In this document: positions 8,923-17,060 of the stretch, one piece after another
Layout: every line of letters starts with the position of its first letter
Numbering within the stretch: position 1 is the stretch's first letter
Source of the DNA: Pseudomonas sp. PDM15
Lineage (GTDB): Bacteria; Pseudomonadota; Gammaproteobacteria; Pseudomonadales; Pseudomonadaceae
Assembly (NCBI RefSeq): GCF_014851565.1
Contig: NZ_JACVAA010000003.1
Location: forward strand, 680,422 to 744,421
Length of the DNA stretch: 64,000 bases
Direction of reading: 5' to 3'
Made by a program: the position numbers and the translations under genes
Notes under the pieces: generated by a model
Databases searched by the model: none
What the model was told of the DNA's origin: nothing
What the model saw: the letters and a program-made list of their open reading frames with translations, nothing else

Positions 8923-10250
8923 GGCTGCACCTCCAGCGCTGCCGGGCCGGCCTCCTCCCGACCCTGGCCGCCACGCAGGCGGGCGATGTCCTGCAGGTAA
9001 TGGCAACGGGCATAGAAGAACACCGCGGCGGCACCGATGCTGACCAGCGGCACCAGCTGGAAGGCGACCTGCAGGCCGAACAGATCGGACAGCTTGCCGG
9101 TTACGAACGGCCCCGGCGCCAGGCCCAGCAGGTTGTTGGCCAGGGTCAGGGTGGCGAAGGCGGTGCCGTGTACCGAGTAATGGGTCAGGTTGGCCACCAT
9201 GGCCCCGGACGGGCCGGTGGTGCCGGCGGCGATCAGCATGCCCAGGCAGATCAGCAGCAGCTGCAACGGCCCGGCGGACAGGGCGAAGGCCAGCGACAGC
9301 AGCAGGCAGCTGCCCAGGCAGTAGGCGATGGCCAGGGCGATCTTGCGCTCCGGGGCATTGCGGCACAGACGGTCGCTGAGCATGCCGCAGAGGATCATGC
9401 CGGCGCCGCTGCACAGCACGATGATGCCGGCCAGGGCGCCGGCCTTGTCGGTGCCCATCTGGTAATAGCGATTGAGGTAGCTGGGCATCCACACGATCAC
9501 CGTGCCGCCGACGAACAGCTGCAGCCCGCTGCCGACGTAGGCGGCGATCACCGAGCGGCTGCTATACAGGGTGCGCAGGGGCTTGGCGGCCTTGTCCGCC
9601 GCCTGCCGGGCGGCGTCGGCGAAGCGCTTGTGCGACACCCGCGCCTCCTTCACCACCAGCGGGTAGACCGCGGCCAGCAGCAGGCCGAACAGGGCCATGC
9701 CGCCGAACGCCCAGCGCCAGCCGAAGTTCGCCGCAATCGCACCACCCAGGGCCATGCCCAGCACTGAGCCGAACATGCCGCCGGCCATGAAGGCGCCAGT
9801 CAGGGTGGCGCGCATGTGCTTGGGAAACACCGAGAGCACCACGGCGATGCCGACGCTGCCGTAGGCGGCCTCGCCGACGCCGACCAGGAAGCGTGCCACC
9901 AGCATGTGCTCGTATTTCTGTGCCAGGCCGCAGGCCAGGGTAGCCAGGCTCCACAGCAGCGCCATCAGCGCCAGGCTGCGCACCCGGCCGAAGCGGTCGG
10001 CGAGCAGCGACAGAGGGAAGGTGAGCAGGCCGACCATCAGAGCGACGATGCCGCTGAGCAGGCCCAGCTGGCTGTCGGACAGCACCCATTCACCCTTCAG
10101 CAGCGGGAAGACCGCGTTGAGCACCTGCCGCGACATGTAGTCGGAGATCAGCAGGCCGAAGGTCAGGGCGAAGACGATCCAGGCATAGCTGCGCGGAATG
10201 CCGGCCGAGGTGTCGATTTCCTCGCCCTGGGTGCTGTGGTGAAAGGCCAT
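8919..10250 (-). CDS. MFS transporter (Spinster-like)
   Basis: A 443-residue major facilitator with 12 predicted transmembrane helices. The loop 2-3 motif appears as LADRFGRVRSLALMALLWS, and the central loop (residues about 195-230) is polar. The SRQVLNAVFPLLKGEW segment and SDSQLGLLSG are typical of the Spns-like subgroup common beside aromatic and organic acid catabolic genes. It probably imports the substrate of the local pathway. The leader contains AACAATAACAA at 10278-10288. The stop overlaps the DsbA-like start (ATGA). Confidence 0.9.
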   Translation of the reverse strand: MAFHHSTQGEEIDTSAGIPRSYAWIVFALTFGLLISDYMSRQVLNAVFPLLKGEWVLSDSQLGLLSGIVALMVGLLTFPLSLLADRFGRVRSLALMALLWSLATLACGLAQKYEHMLVARFLVGVGEAAYGSVGIAVVLSVFPKHMRATLTGAFMAGGMFGSVLGMALGGAIAANFGWRWAFGGMALFGLLLAAVYPLVVKEARVSHKRFADAARQAADKAAKPLRTLYSSRSVIAAYVGSGLQLFVGGTVIVWMPSYLNRYYQMGTDKAGALAGIIVLCSGAGMILCGMLSDRLCRNAPERKIALAIAYCLGSCLLLSLAFALSAGPLQLLLICLGMLIAAGTTGPSGAMVANLTHYSVHGTAFATLTLANNLLGLAPGPFVTGKLSDLFGLQVAFQLVPLVSIGAAAVFFYARCHYLQDIARLRGGQGREEAGPAALEVQP

Positions 10251-10277
10251 GTGGCTACCTCGTTGTACTGCTACTGC

Positions 10278-10288
10278 TTGTTATTGTT
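10278..10288 (-). promoter_or_regulatory. Crc/Hfq-type A-rich motif in MFS leader
   Basis: Minus-strand AACAATAACAA lies 28 bases upstream of the MFS start at 10250, within the 17-base string shared with the DUF1302 start region. It fits the AAnAAnAA catabolite-repression motif. Confidence 0.45.
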
Positions 10289-10359
10289 GTAGTCGTGCAA
10301 GACGACGCTCGGCAAAGGCCTCTGGACGACCCTGTGGGGTCGCCAGCACCGCGGACGGC

Positions 10360-10383
10360 GCGCCCGGTTCGTGGCCCGGGCGC
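10360..10383 (-). other. GC-rich stem-loop after BKACE
   Basis: GCGCCCGG and CCGGGCGC form a perfect 8-bp stem around an 8-base loop, about 180 bases after the BKACE stop. There is no T-run on either strand, so it may be an mRNA-stabilising hairpin or a Rho-linked pause rather than an intrinsic terminator. Confidence 0.35.
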
Positions 10384-10564
10384 CGCCAGCGGCAGAGACC
10401 TTTGCCCAGCGGCGTGGCGCCTCCGACCTGCGGAGGGCGCCGTGTCACTCAACCGCGCTGGGGCAGCTGTTTCTGGCCCGGCGTGCGGTTCGGCGCGATG
10501 CCGCCTGCCAGCGGGGTTTGTGCGAGGCCGTCGAGCTGCACCGCACTCGGCAACTGCCGATCAA

Positions 10565-11614
10565 TCACTTGCGCAGGAAGCCCTGCTGACCGCCCTTGGG
10601 ATTCGGGGCGAAGCCGTTGGCGGCCAGGGTTTCCTCGACCGTGTCGTAGAACACGCCGATCTTGAGGATCTCGCGGGCTTCCTTGCCGTTGGCGACCGGG
10701 CGACCGATCTCCTTGGCAATGCGTACCAGCTGCTCGATCTGCTCGACGGAAGTCATCTTGCGCGAGCGATCCTGGGTCCAGATGTTGTCCTCGATGCCGC
10801 AGCGCACGTGCAGCCCCATCGCCATGCCCATGAGATTGACCGGCAGGGTGTTGAGCATGGTGCTCTCCACCGTGAGCATGGTGCCGTCGGGGATGGCGCG
10901 CAGGAAGTTGGCCATGCTGTAGATATGCGGCTGGTCCATGCCGCCGCCGATGGCCACCCAGTTGCACACCAGCGGCCCCTTGTAGACGCCGCGACGGATC
11001 AGGCGCTCGACCGTCTCGTAGCTGTTGATGTTGTAGAACTGGAAGGCGCTCTGGATGCCGGCGGCGGAGAGGCGCTTGATGTGCTCCTCGATGAAGCCCG
11101 GGCCGGACGGCACGATCATCTCGCGGTAGGCATCGTAGGTATCGCTACCCATGGAGGTGCCGGTGTAGTCGCGCACGTCCATCTGCTCGATGACGTTCAT
11201 CTGCGTGGTGTTGACCGTCACCGTCACCTGGTCGGGCTTGGGATCGAGTTCGGCGAGCATGTGCCGGGTGTCGTCGTGCAGCCACTTCGCGGCGGCGCCG
11301 TCTTCCGGGGGCGCGAAGGAGATGGAGCCGCCGACCTGGATGACCATGTCCGGCACCGCCTCGCGTACCCCGGCGATTAGCTCGTTGAACTTGGACAAGC
11401 GCTTGGAGCCCTTGCCGTCCAGTTCACGCACGTGCAGGTGCAGAACGGAGGCGCCGGCTTCATAGCAATCGACGGCCTTCTGGATCTGCTCTTCCATGGT
11501 CACCGGAATGTCTTCCGGATAGTCCGAGGGGAACCATTCGGGGCCGTAAGGGGCTGCGGTGATGACGAGTTTGTCCTGGTTTTCAGGGAAGAGAGAACCG
11601 TCGAGGAAGTTCAT
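10565..11614 (-). CDS. Beta-keto acid cleavage enzyme (BKACE, DUF849)
   Basis: A 349-residue BKACE-family protein. It has the zinc histidines in VLHLHVRE near residue 59 and the third-ligand region CGIEDNIW. Other family marks are GGSISFAPP and TVESTMLNTLPVN. BKACE enzymes condense a beta-keto acid with acetyl-CoA, giving acetoacetate and a new acyl-CoA. The family includes Kce (3-keto-5-aminohexanoate) and dehydrocarnitine-cleaving enzymes; the substrate here is not evident. It follows the TauD-like gene by 52 bases and is matched by a CoA transferase further down that could reactivate acetoacetate. Confidence 0.92.
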   Translation of the reverse strand: MNFLDGSLFPENQDKLVITAAPYGPEWFPSDYPEDIPVTMEEQIQKAVDCYEAGASVLHLHVRELDGKGSKRLSKFNELIAGVREAVPDMVIQVGGSISFAPPEDGAAAKWLHDDTRHMLAELDPKPDQVTVTVNTTQMNVIEQMDVRDYTGTSMGSDTYDAYREMIVPSGPGFIEEHIKRLSAAGIQSAFQFYNINSYETVERLIRRGVYKGPLVCNWVAIGGGMDQPHIYSMANFLRAIPDGTMLTVESTMLNTLPVNLMGMAMGLHVRCGIEDNIWTQDRSRKMTSVEQIEQLVRIAKEIGRPVANGKEAREILKIGVFYDTVEETLAANGFAPNPKGGQQGFLRK

Positions 11615-11666
11615 GCCTGTTGCCTCAGATATTTATTAGTAGATGGCGCGAATGGGATGCTTCGAA

Positions 11667-12515
11667 TCAGAAGGTCTTGTCGCCGATGATGCCGGCGCGC
11701 TCCATCTTGCGATGGCAAGGTGGGTAGTCCATGACCGCGTAATGCTGGGTGCTGCGGTTGTCCCAAATCGCCACGCTGTTGGGTTTCCAGCGCCAGCGCA
11801 CCTGGTACTCCGGGATGTAGGCCTGGCTCACCAGATAGCGCAGCAGGTCGCTGCCGCCCATGCTGTAGTCCTGGCCGTAGCGCACATGCTCCGGTGTGTG
11901 GAAGTTGCTCAGGTGGGTGGCAAAGGCGTTGACGAACAACACCTTCTCGCCGGTCTCCGGATGGATGCGCACCACCGGGTGCTCGGCATCCGGGAACTGC
12001 GCCTTGAGCGCCAGGCGCTTCTCGATCGGCATGGCCGCACCGAAGCTGGCCTCGATGCTGTGGCGGGCACGCAGGCCGGCGATGCGTTGTTTCACTTCTT
12101 CCGGCAACTTCTCGTAGGCCAGCGCCATGTTCGCCCACATGGTGTCGCCGCCCACCGGCGGGCATTCCACGCAGCGCAGCACGCAGCCCATGGGCGGTGC
12201 CTCGCGCCAGGTGGCATCGGTGTGCCAGGCGTTCTCGTAACGGTCGTTGGGCGCATCCGGCGACTTGTAGATGCGCACCAGGCCCGGGTGCTCCGGGTCG
12301 CTGCCGGCCACCGGATGATCCTCCAGCTCGCCGAAGCGACGGGCGAAGGCCACGTGCTCGGCGCGGCTGATATCCTGGTCGCGCAGGAACAGCACCTTGT
12401 GCTTGAGCAGCAGCGCCTTGATCTCGGCGAACAGCTCATCGTCGCGGGAGGCATCACCCAGGTTGATGCCGCTCAGCTCGGCGCCGATGGCGCAGGTCAG
12501 TTGTTCGACTCGCAT
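11667..12515 (-). CDS. TauD/TfdA family Fe(II)/2-oxoglutarate dioxygenase
   Basis: A 282-residue non-haem iron dioxygenase. The facial triad is visible as WHTDATW (His and Asp) and the distal histidine in TQHYAVMDYPP, with the 2-oxoglutarate-binding arginine in RKMER. It spends 2-oxoglutarate and oxygen to hydroxylate its substrate and gives succinate. Relatives act on taurine, 2,4-D, alkyl sulfates or betaine-like amines. It follows the oxidoreductase by ten bases and is followed by the BKACE, so it probably catalyses an early oxidation in the same pathway. The substrate is unknown. Confidence 0.92.
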   Translation of the reverse strand: MRVEQLTCAIGAELSGINLGDASRDDELFAEIKALLLKHKVLFLRDQDISRAEHVAFARRFGELEDHPVAGSDPEHPGLVRIYKSPDAPNDRYENAWHTDATWREAPPMGCVLRCVECPPVGGDTMWANMALAYEKLPEEVKQRIAGLRARHSIEASFGAAMPIEKRLALKAQFPDAEHPVVRIHPETGEKVLFVNAFATHLSNFHTPEHVRYGQDYSMGGSDLLRYLVSQAYIPEYQVRWRWKPNSVAIWDNRSTQHYAVMDYPPCHRKMERAGIIGDKTF

Positions 12516-12525
12516 GACGGCCTCC

Positions 12526-13506
12526 TCAGATGACGAAGATCGACGACCCGGTGGTCTTGCGCGACTCCAGGTCGCGGTGCGCCTGCACCGCGTCCTGCAG
12601 GGCGTAGTGCTGGTTGATCTCGATGTGGATCTGGCCGCTGCCGACCAGGCCGAACAGCTCCTCGGCCAGTTCCGATTTCTCCTGCGGATCGGCGATGTAG
12701 TCGGCCAGGGCCGGACGGGTCATGTACAGCGAGCCCTTCATCGCCAGCAGCTGCGGATTGAAACCCTCGATCGGGCCTGAGGCGGTGCCGACGCAGACCA
12801 GCAGGCCGCGGCGCTTGAGCGAATCCAGCGAGCCCATGAAGGTGTCCTTGCCGACGCTGTCGAACACCACGTCGACGCCACGCCCGCCGGTCAGCTGGCG
12901 CACGCGCTGGGCAACATCCTCATGGCTGTAGTCGATCACGTGATCGCAGCCGTGGGCCCGTGCCACCTCGGCCTTGGCCGCGCTGGAGACGGTGCCTATC
13001 ACGGTCAGGCCGAGCAGCTTGGCCCACTGCGAGACGATCAGGCCGACGCCACCGGCGGCGGCGTGCAAGAGGATGCTGTCGCCTTCGCGGAAGGCATGGA
13101 TCTTCTTCATCAGGTAGGCCGAGGTCAGGCCGCGCATGGTCATGGCCGCGGCAGTCTCGAAGGCGATGGTCTCCGGCAGCTTGATCAGCGGCGCGGCCGC
13201 GATCAGGCGTTCGGTGCTGTAGGCGCCGAGGGTGTTGATGAAGCCGGTGTAGGTGACCCGGTCACCGACCGCCACGTTGTCCACCCCCTCGCCCAGCGCC
13301 ACCACCACACCGGCCGCCTCGACGCCGATGCCATTGGGCAGCGGGATCGGGTAGGTGCCGTTGCGGAAATAGGTGTCGGCATAGTTCAGGCCGACGGCGA
13401 CGTGGCGGATGCGCACCTGACCAGGGCCGGGTTCACCGACCTCGACGTCCTCGTAGCGCAGTACTTCCGGACCCCCGGCCTCGTAAAAACGGACGGCTTT
13501 GGCCAT
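12526..13506 (-). CDS. NADPH:quinone oxidoreductase-like MDR enzyme
   Basis: A 326-residue zinc-free medium-chain dehydrogenase/reductase of the quinone oxidoreductase (QOR) type. The nucleotide fold is HAAAGGVGLIVSQWAKLLG near residue 145, and the N-terminus has YADTYFRNGTYP. It lacks the catalytic zinc cysteines of alcohol dehydrogenases. It heads the minus-strand catabolic run and may reduce an enone or quinone-like intermediate. The leader contains an AATAACAA motif, and direct repeats shared with the AraC promoter region lie 72-110 bases upstream of the start. Confidence 0.9.
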   Translation of the reverse strand: MAKAVRFYEAGGPEVLRYEDVEVGEPGPGQVRIRHVAVGLNYADTYFRNGTYPIPLPNGIGVEAAGVVVALGEGVDNVAVGDRVTYTGFINTLGAYSTERLIAAAPLIKLPETIAFETAAAMTMRGLTSAYLMKKIHAFREGDSILLHAAAGGVGLIVSQWAKLLGLTVIGTVSSAAKAEVARAHGCDHVIDYSHEDVAQRVRQLTGGRGVDVVFDSVGKDTFMGSLDSLKRRGLLVCVGTASGPIEGFNPQLLAMKGSLYMTRPALADYIADPQEKSELAEELFGLVGSGQIHIEINQHYALQDAVQAHRDLESRKTTGSSIFVI

Positions 13507-13521
13507 GCCTGTTCTCCAGTC

Positions 13522-13529
13522 TTGTTATT
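13522..13529 (-). promoter_or_regulatory. Crc/Hfq-type motif before oxidoreductase gene
   Basis: Minus-strand AATAACAA fits AAnAAnAA and lies 15 bases upstream of the ATG at 13506, just before the ribosome binding site. Likely part of the catabolite control of this operon (inference). Confidence 0.4.
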
Positions 13530-13577
13530 AGCCACCAATAGCGTGGATCGGACTGTAGAACCGGCCTCAGAGGGGTG

Positions 13578-13615
13578 CTTCTCATCGCACGACAGGGGCT
13601 TTTCATTTCATGACA
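13578..13615 (-). promoter_or_regulatory. Direct-repeat operator upstream of catabolic operon
   Basis: Two 17-base elements, CTTCTCATCGCACGACA (13578-13594) and CTTTTCATTTCATGACA (13599-13615), repeat in the same orientation with a 21-base period, two helical turns. This is the usual geometry for AraC-type activators. The second element contains the 16 bases found identically at 3676-3691 near the AraC-type gene. Confidence 0.55.
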
Positions 13616-13720
13616 TCGGGCAGACAGCCCAGCACCTGCACTCTCGCGGAACTGGCCTATGCTAGGCAAAGCGCGGCGGCAGCCGCCTAAGGTTTGCGCC
13701 TGTGCGCAAGGAGAATCGCC

Positions 13721-15058
13721 ATGCGTATGCACCCGACCCTGGGCCTGCTGGGCCTGCTCCTGGCACTGCTGGCAACGCCATTGCCCGCCGCGGACGCCGA
13801 GAGCAGCGCACCCAGCGAGCAGGTCTTCAGCAACGAAGAACTCGACCAGATGCTCGCCCCCCTGGCCCTGTACCCCGATGCCCTGCTGGCCCAGGTGCTG
13901 ATGGCCGCCACCTACCCTGGCGACGTGGCCGACGCGGTGACCTGGTCCACGGAGCATCCGGACGCCAGCGGCGACGATGCCGTGCGCCAGGTGTCCGACC
14001 AGCCCTGGGACCCCAGCGTGCAATCGCTGGTGGCCTTCCCCGCCGTGCTGATCACCCTGGGCCAGGATCCCGCCTGGGTACAGAAGGTCGGCGATGCCTT
14101 CCTGGCCAGCCCCGATTCGGTGATGGACTCGGTGCAACGCCTGCGCCGCCAGGCCAAGGAGGCCGGCAACCTGGAGTCCAACGAGCAGCAGAAGGTCAGC
14201 GAACAGCCGGCCGCCGCGCCCGCCCAGGCGACCAGCACCGGCGGCAGCAGCCAGCAGACCATCATCATCGAGTCGGCCGATCCGCAGGTGGTCTACGTGC
14301 CCAGCTACAACCCCAGCGTGGTCTACGGCACCTGGCCTTACCCGACCTACCCGCCGGCCTACTACCCGCCACCACCGGGCTACTACTTCGGCTCCGCGGT
14401 GGTGGCCGGCATCGGCTTCGCCGCGGGCGTGGCGATCATCGACTCGCTGTGGGGTGACTGCGACTGGGGCGGTGGCGACATCGACATCGACGTGGACCGC
14501 TACAACAACATCAACAGCAATCGCCAGATCAACACCGGCGACAAGACCTGGAAGCACAACGCGGTGAACCGCGACGGCGTGCCCTACCGCGACCGCGCCA
14601 GCCGCGAGCAATACGGCCAGCGCCTGGCCAACGGCGAGCAGCGCCAGGAACTGCGCGGCCGCGACACGGCGCGCGTCGCCGACCGCGAACGGGCGCGGCA
14701 GAGCCTGGAGCAGCGCGGTTTCGAGAGCCCGGCCACCAGCAATCGCCAGGCCCGCGAGCGGGCCCAGACCGCCGATCGCGACATGCGCAACTCCGATCAG
14801 ATGCGCCAGCGCGCCCAGTCCCGCGAACGCGGCACGGCGCAGAGCCGGCAGCAGGCCCGCCAGCAGCACGCCACCTCGCGCGGCGCCCGCGACAACGCCT
14901 TTGCCGGCGCCCGCACACCCGACCGAGAACGTGCCTATCAGCAACGCGGCCAGGCCAGCCGCGCCGCCGCCAGCCGCCCGCAGGCATCGCGCGCCAGCGG
15001 GCGGGCGGTGAGCCGCCCGGCCATGTCCTCGTCCCGCGGCGGCGCCAGACGGCGCTGA
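13721..15058 (+). CDS. DUF3300 domain protein
   Basis: A 445-residue secreted protein. The ATG at 13721 follows AAGGAG and opens a signal peptide ending near PLPAADAES. Residues about 30-210 carry the DUF3300 pattern (LAPLALYPDALLAQVLMAAT, QPWDPSVQSLVAFP, VVYVPSYNPSVVYGTW). A Tyr/Pro-rich segment, a glycine-rich hydrophobic stretch and a long low-complexity tail rich in Arg, Gln and Ala follow. It lies 15 bases upstream of a DUF2950 gene, a common pairing, so the two likely act together in the envelope. The role is unknown. Confidence 0.9.
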   Translation: MRMHPTLGLLGLLLALLATPLPAADAESSAPSEQVFSNEELDQMLAPLALYPDALLAQVLMAATYPGDVADAVTWSTEHPDASGDDAVRQVSDQPWDPSVQSLVAFPAVLITLGQDPAWVQKVGDAFLASPDSVMDSVQRLRRQAKEAGNLESNEQQKVSEQPAAAPAQATSTGGSSQQTIIIESADPQVVYVPSYNPSVVYGTWPYPTYPPAYYPPPPGYYFGSAVVAGIGFAAGVAIIDSLWGDCDWGGGDIDIDVDRYNNINSNRQINTGDKTWKHNAVNRDGVPYRDRASREQYGQRLANGEQRQELRGRDTARVADRERARQSLEQRGFESPATSNRQARERAQTADRDMRNSDQMRQRAQSRERGTAQSRQQARQQHATSRGARDNAFAGARTPDRERAYQQRGQASRAAASRPQASRASGRAVSRPAMSSSRGGARRR

Positions 15059-15073
15059 TAAGGAGACCCGCCC

Positions 15074-15964
15074 ATGCACGCGATCCAGCGTTTCGCCCTG
15101 CTCACCCTGCTGGCCCTGCCCGTGCAGGGACTGCACGCCCAGCAAGCCTTCCCCAGCCCCGAGGAAGCCGCCGCGGCCTTTGTCGCCGCCCTCGGCACCC
15201 AGCGGGCCGACGCCACGCGCCTGGCGGCGCTGCTCGGCAAGGACTGGCGCAGCTATATCCCGCGCGATGGCGTCGAGCGCGAGGACGTCGAGGCCTTCCT
15301 CGCCCTGTACCGGGAAAAACACGAGACCCGCCCCGAGGCCCGCAACCGCTCGCGCCTAGTGGTCGGCCACAGCGCCTGGGAATTGCCGCTGCCACTGGTG
15401 CGCGGCAAGGACGGCTGGTTCTTCGACACCCGGGCCGGTGGCGAGACCATCCGCCTGCGCCGCATCGGCCGCAACGAGCTGGCCACCTTGCAGGCGGTGC
15501 GCGCCTACCACGATGCACAGATGGACTACGCCGAGATCGACCGCGACGGCGATGGCGTACTGGAATACGCCCAGCAGTTCGTCAGCAGCGACGGCCAGCA
15601 TGACGGCCTGTACTGGCCCGACCAGCCTGGCGTGGAAGAAAGCCCGCTGGGGCCGCTGTTCGGCGACGAGCTGCCGGACGGCGACTGGCACGGCTACCGC
15701 TACCGCATCCTCGACGCCCAGGGTACCTCGGCACCCGGCGGCGCCTACAACTACCGACTCGGCAACAACATGAGCCGCGGCTTCGCCCTCGTCGCCTGGC
15801 CCGCCGACTACGGCAACAGCGGAGTGATGAGCTTCATGATCAGCCATGAGGGCGAAGTGTTCGAGAAGGACCTCGGCCCCGAAGGTGACAAGCAGGCACT
15901 GGCCATGACCCGCTTCGACCCGGACGGCAGCTGGCAGGAGGCTTCGGAGGAAGAACTGCCCTGA
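15074..15964 (+). CDS. DUF2950 domain protein
   Basis: A 296-residue periplasmic protein with a cleavable signal (LLTLLALPVQGLHAQQAF). DUF2950 marks include GKDGWFFDTRAGGETIRLRR, YHDAQMDYAEIDRDGDGV and GGAYNYRLGNNMSRGFALVA. It is co-oriented and tightly spaced with the DUF3300 gene; AAGGAG precedes its start. No catalytic residue can be assigned. The Asp/Gly-rich stretch DRDGDGV looks like a possible calcium-binding loop (inference). Confidence 0.9.
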   Translation: MHAIQRFALLTLLALPVQGLHAQQAFPSPEEAAAAFVAALGTQRADATRLAALLGKDWRSYIPRDGVEREDVEAFLALYREKHETRPEARNRSRLVVGHSAWELPLPLVRGKDGWFFDTRAGGETIRLRRIGRNELATLQAVRAYHDAQMDYAEIDRDGDGVLEYAQQFVSSDGQHDGLYWPDQPGVEESPLGPLFGDELPDGDWHGYRYRILDAQGTSAPGGAYNYRLGNNMSRGFALVAWPADYGNSGVMSFMISHEGEVFEKDLGPEGDKQALAMTRFDPDGSWQEASEEELP

Positions 15965-16077
15965 CCCGAGCGGGCCCCTGAATCCATCGAGGCAGCAGAC
16001 ATCCGCAGCGAGGCCTGCTAGGTTCTGCGGTCCCCCAATGGACCCGGCGCGTCAGCGCCCTCGATCAGGACGATTCC

Positions 16078-16515
16078 ATGCGTGCCCTCTGCCTCCTTGC
16101 CGCCCTGCTACCCGCCCTCACCCAGGCCACCGGCCTGCAGCTGGATCAGCGTGACGGCGAGCAGCGTTTCTATCGTGGCCAGCTCGCCCTGAGCGGCGAA
16201 TACAGCTACCGCCCCCACGACGAAATCAACTCGCAGCTGTGCTTCTTTCCCCAGGGCCCGAGCGCAGCCGCCATTCCCCGCGACGCGGACGACGCCCGCC
16301 TGCCCTGGTTCTGCTTCGCCAACCAGCAGCAGGCGTTCGCCCAGCTCGGCGTGCCGGCAGAGCTGCCAAGCGGCAAGTGCGTGATTGCCGGCACCGCGCG
16401 CATCCTGGTTTCTGAATACAAGGTCGACGCCCGCGCCATGGACGCGTCCGACCTCGCCCAGCTGGATGCGGTCCAACAAGTAGGCGCAGCCGAACTGCAA
16501 CCCTGCGAGGAATAA
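16078..16515 (+). CDS. Hypothetical secreted protein
   Basis: A 145-residue protein with an N-terminal signal peptide (ALCLLAALLPALTQATG) and four cysteines in the mature part (in SQLCFFPQG, PWFCFANQQ, SGKCVIAG and QPCEE), which could form two disulfides in the periplasm. I do not recognise the family. The next gene, a VOC protein, starts four bases after its stop, so the two are probably cotranscribed. Confidence 0.75.
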   Translation: MRALCLLAALLPALTQATGLQLDQRDGEQRFYRGQLALSGEYSYRPHDEINSQLCFFPQGPSAAAIPRDADDARLPWFCFANQQQAFAQLGVPAELPSGKCVIAGTARILVSEYKVDARAMDASDLAQLDAVQQVGAAELQPCEE

Positions 16516-16518
16516 GCC

Positions 16519-16869
16519 ATGCACCAGCACCACAGCATCAATTACCTGGAAATCCCCTGCCGTGAGCCCGAGGCGAGCAAGGCCTTCTTCACTCAGGTAT
16601 TCGGCTGGAGCTTCGTCGACTACGGCCCGGACTACAGCTGCTTCGTCGGCGCCGGCATCGACGGCGGCTTCTTCCGCGCGGCGCTGGACTTCGCCAGCGA
16701 GCGAGGCTGCCCGTTGATCGTGCTGTACAGCAGCGACCTCAACGCCACGCAGAATGCGGTGGAGGCGGCAGGCGGACGGATTCTCAAACCGGTGTTCGCC
16801 TTCCCCGGTGGCCGCCGCTTTCATTTCGCCGATCCCAGCGGCAACGAATACGCCGTCTGGTCGGAATAA
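16519..16869 (+). CDS. VOC (glyoxalase/bleomycin-resistance) family protein
   Basis: A 116-residue single-fold protein with the paired beta-alpha-beta-beta-beta pattern of the vicinal oxygen chelate superfamily: INYLEIPCREPEASKAFFTQ at the start, then VLYSSDLNATQNAVEAAGG and FADPSGNEYAVW at the end. Small stand-alone VOC proteins of this type are often called glyoxalase-like, but the reaction varies and the metal ligands are not certain here. It is probably cotranscribed with the small secreted protein before it. Confidence 0.85.
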   Translation: MHQHHSINYLEIPCREPEASKAFFTQVFGWSFVDYGPDYSCFVGAGIDGGFFRAALDFASERGCPLIVLYSSDLNATQNAVEAAGGRILKPVFAFPGGRRFHFADPSGNEYAVWSE

Positions 16870-16890
16870 GGCGACTTTCCTGCCTTTATG

Positions 16891-16925
16891 GGCGACGAAA
16901 CGGCCGTTTCCGGCGCCTTGTCGCC
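16891..16925. promoter_or_regulatory. Nested inverted repeats before chemoreceptor gene
   Basis: A perfect 14-base palindrome GAAACGGCCGTTTC (16897-16910) is flanked by GGCGAC (16891-16896) and GTCGCC (16920-16925), which are also complementary. It lies 22 bases after the VOC stop and 136 bases before the chemoreceptor start. It could be a terminator-like structure or an operator; there is no T-run. Confidence 0.4.
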
Positions 16926-17060
16926 AATTGTTCGCCGCCAGTAATTTGACTGGTTAATCTGACTGCAGGCCATGTGCCACCAGTCACGCCCAATCAGCTT
17001 CAAGTCACGACCAACTTCGCCGATACGTTCGGCAAACCAACAAGAACGGAGCCAACTCCC

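Larger units (their letters stand above)
10251..10564. other. 314-bp gap between BKACE and MFS genes
   Basis: No convincing gene is present. The gap holds the MFS leader with an A-rich Crc/Hfq-type motif and a GC-rich stem-loop at 10360-10383. It may contain an internal promoter that splits the run into two transcripts, but no clear promoter boxes are visible. Confidence 0.5.

Noticed and set aside
13433..15322. Long minus-strand frame opposite the DUF3300 gene
   Set aside because: DUF3300 on the plus strand explains the region with signal peptide, ribosome binding site and operon partner.
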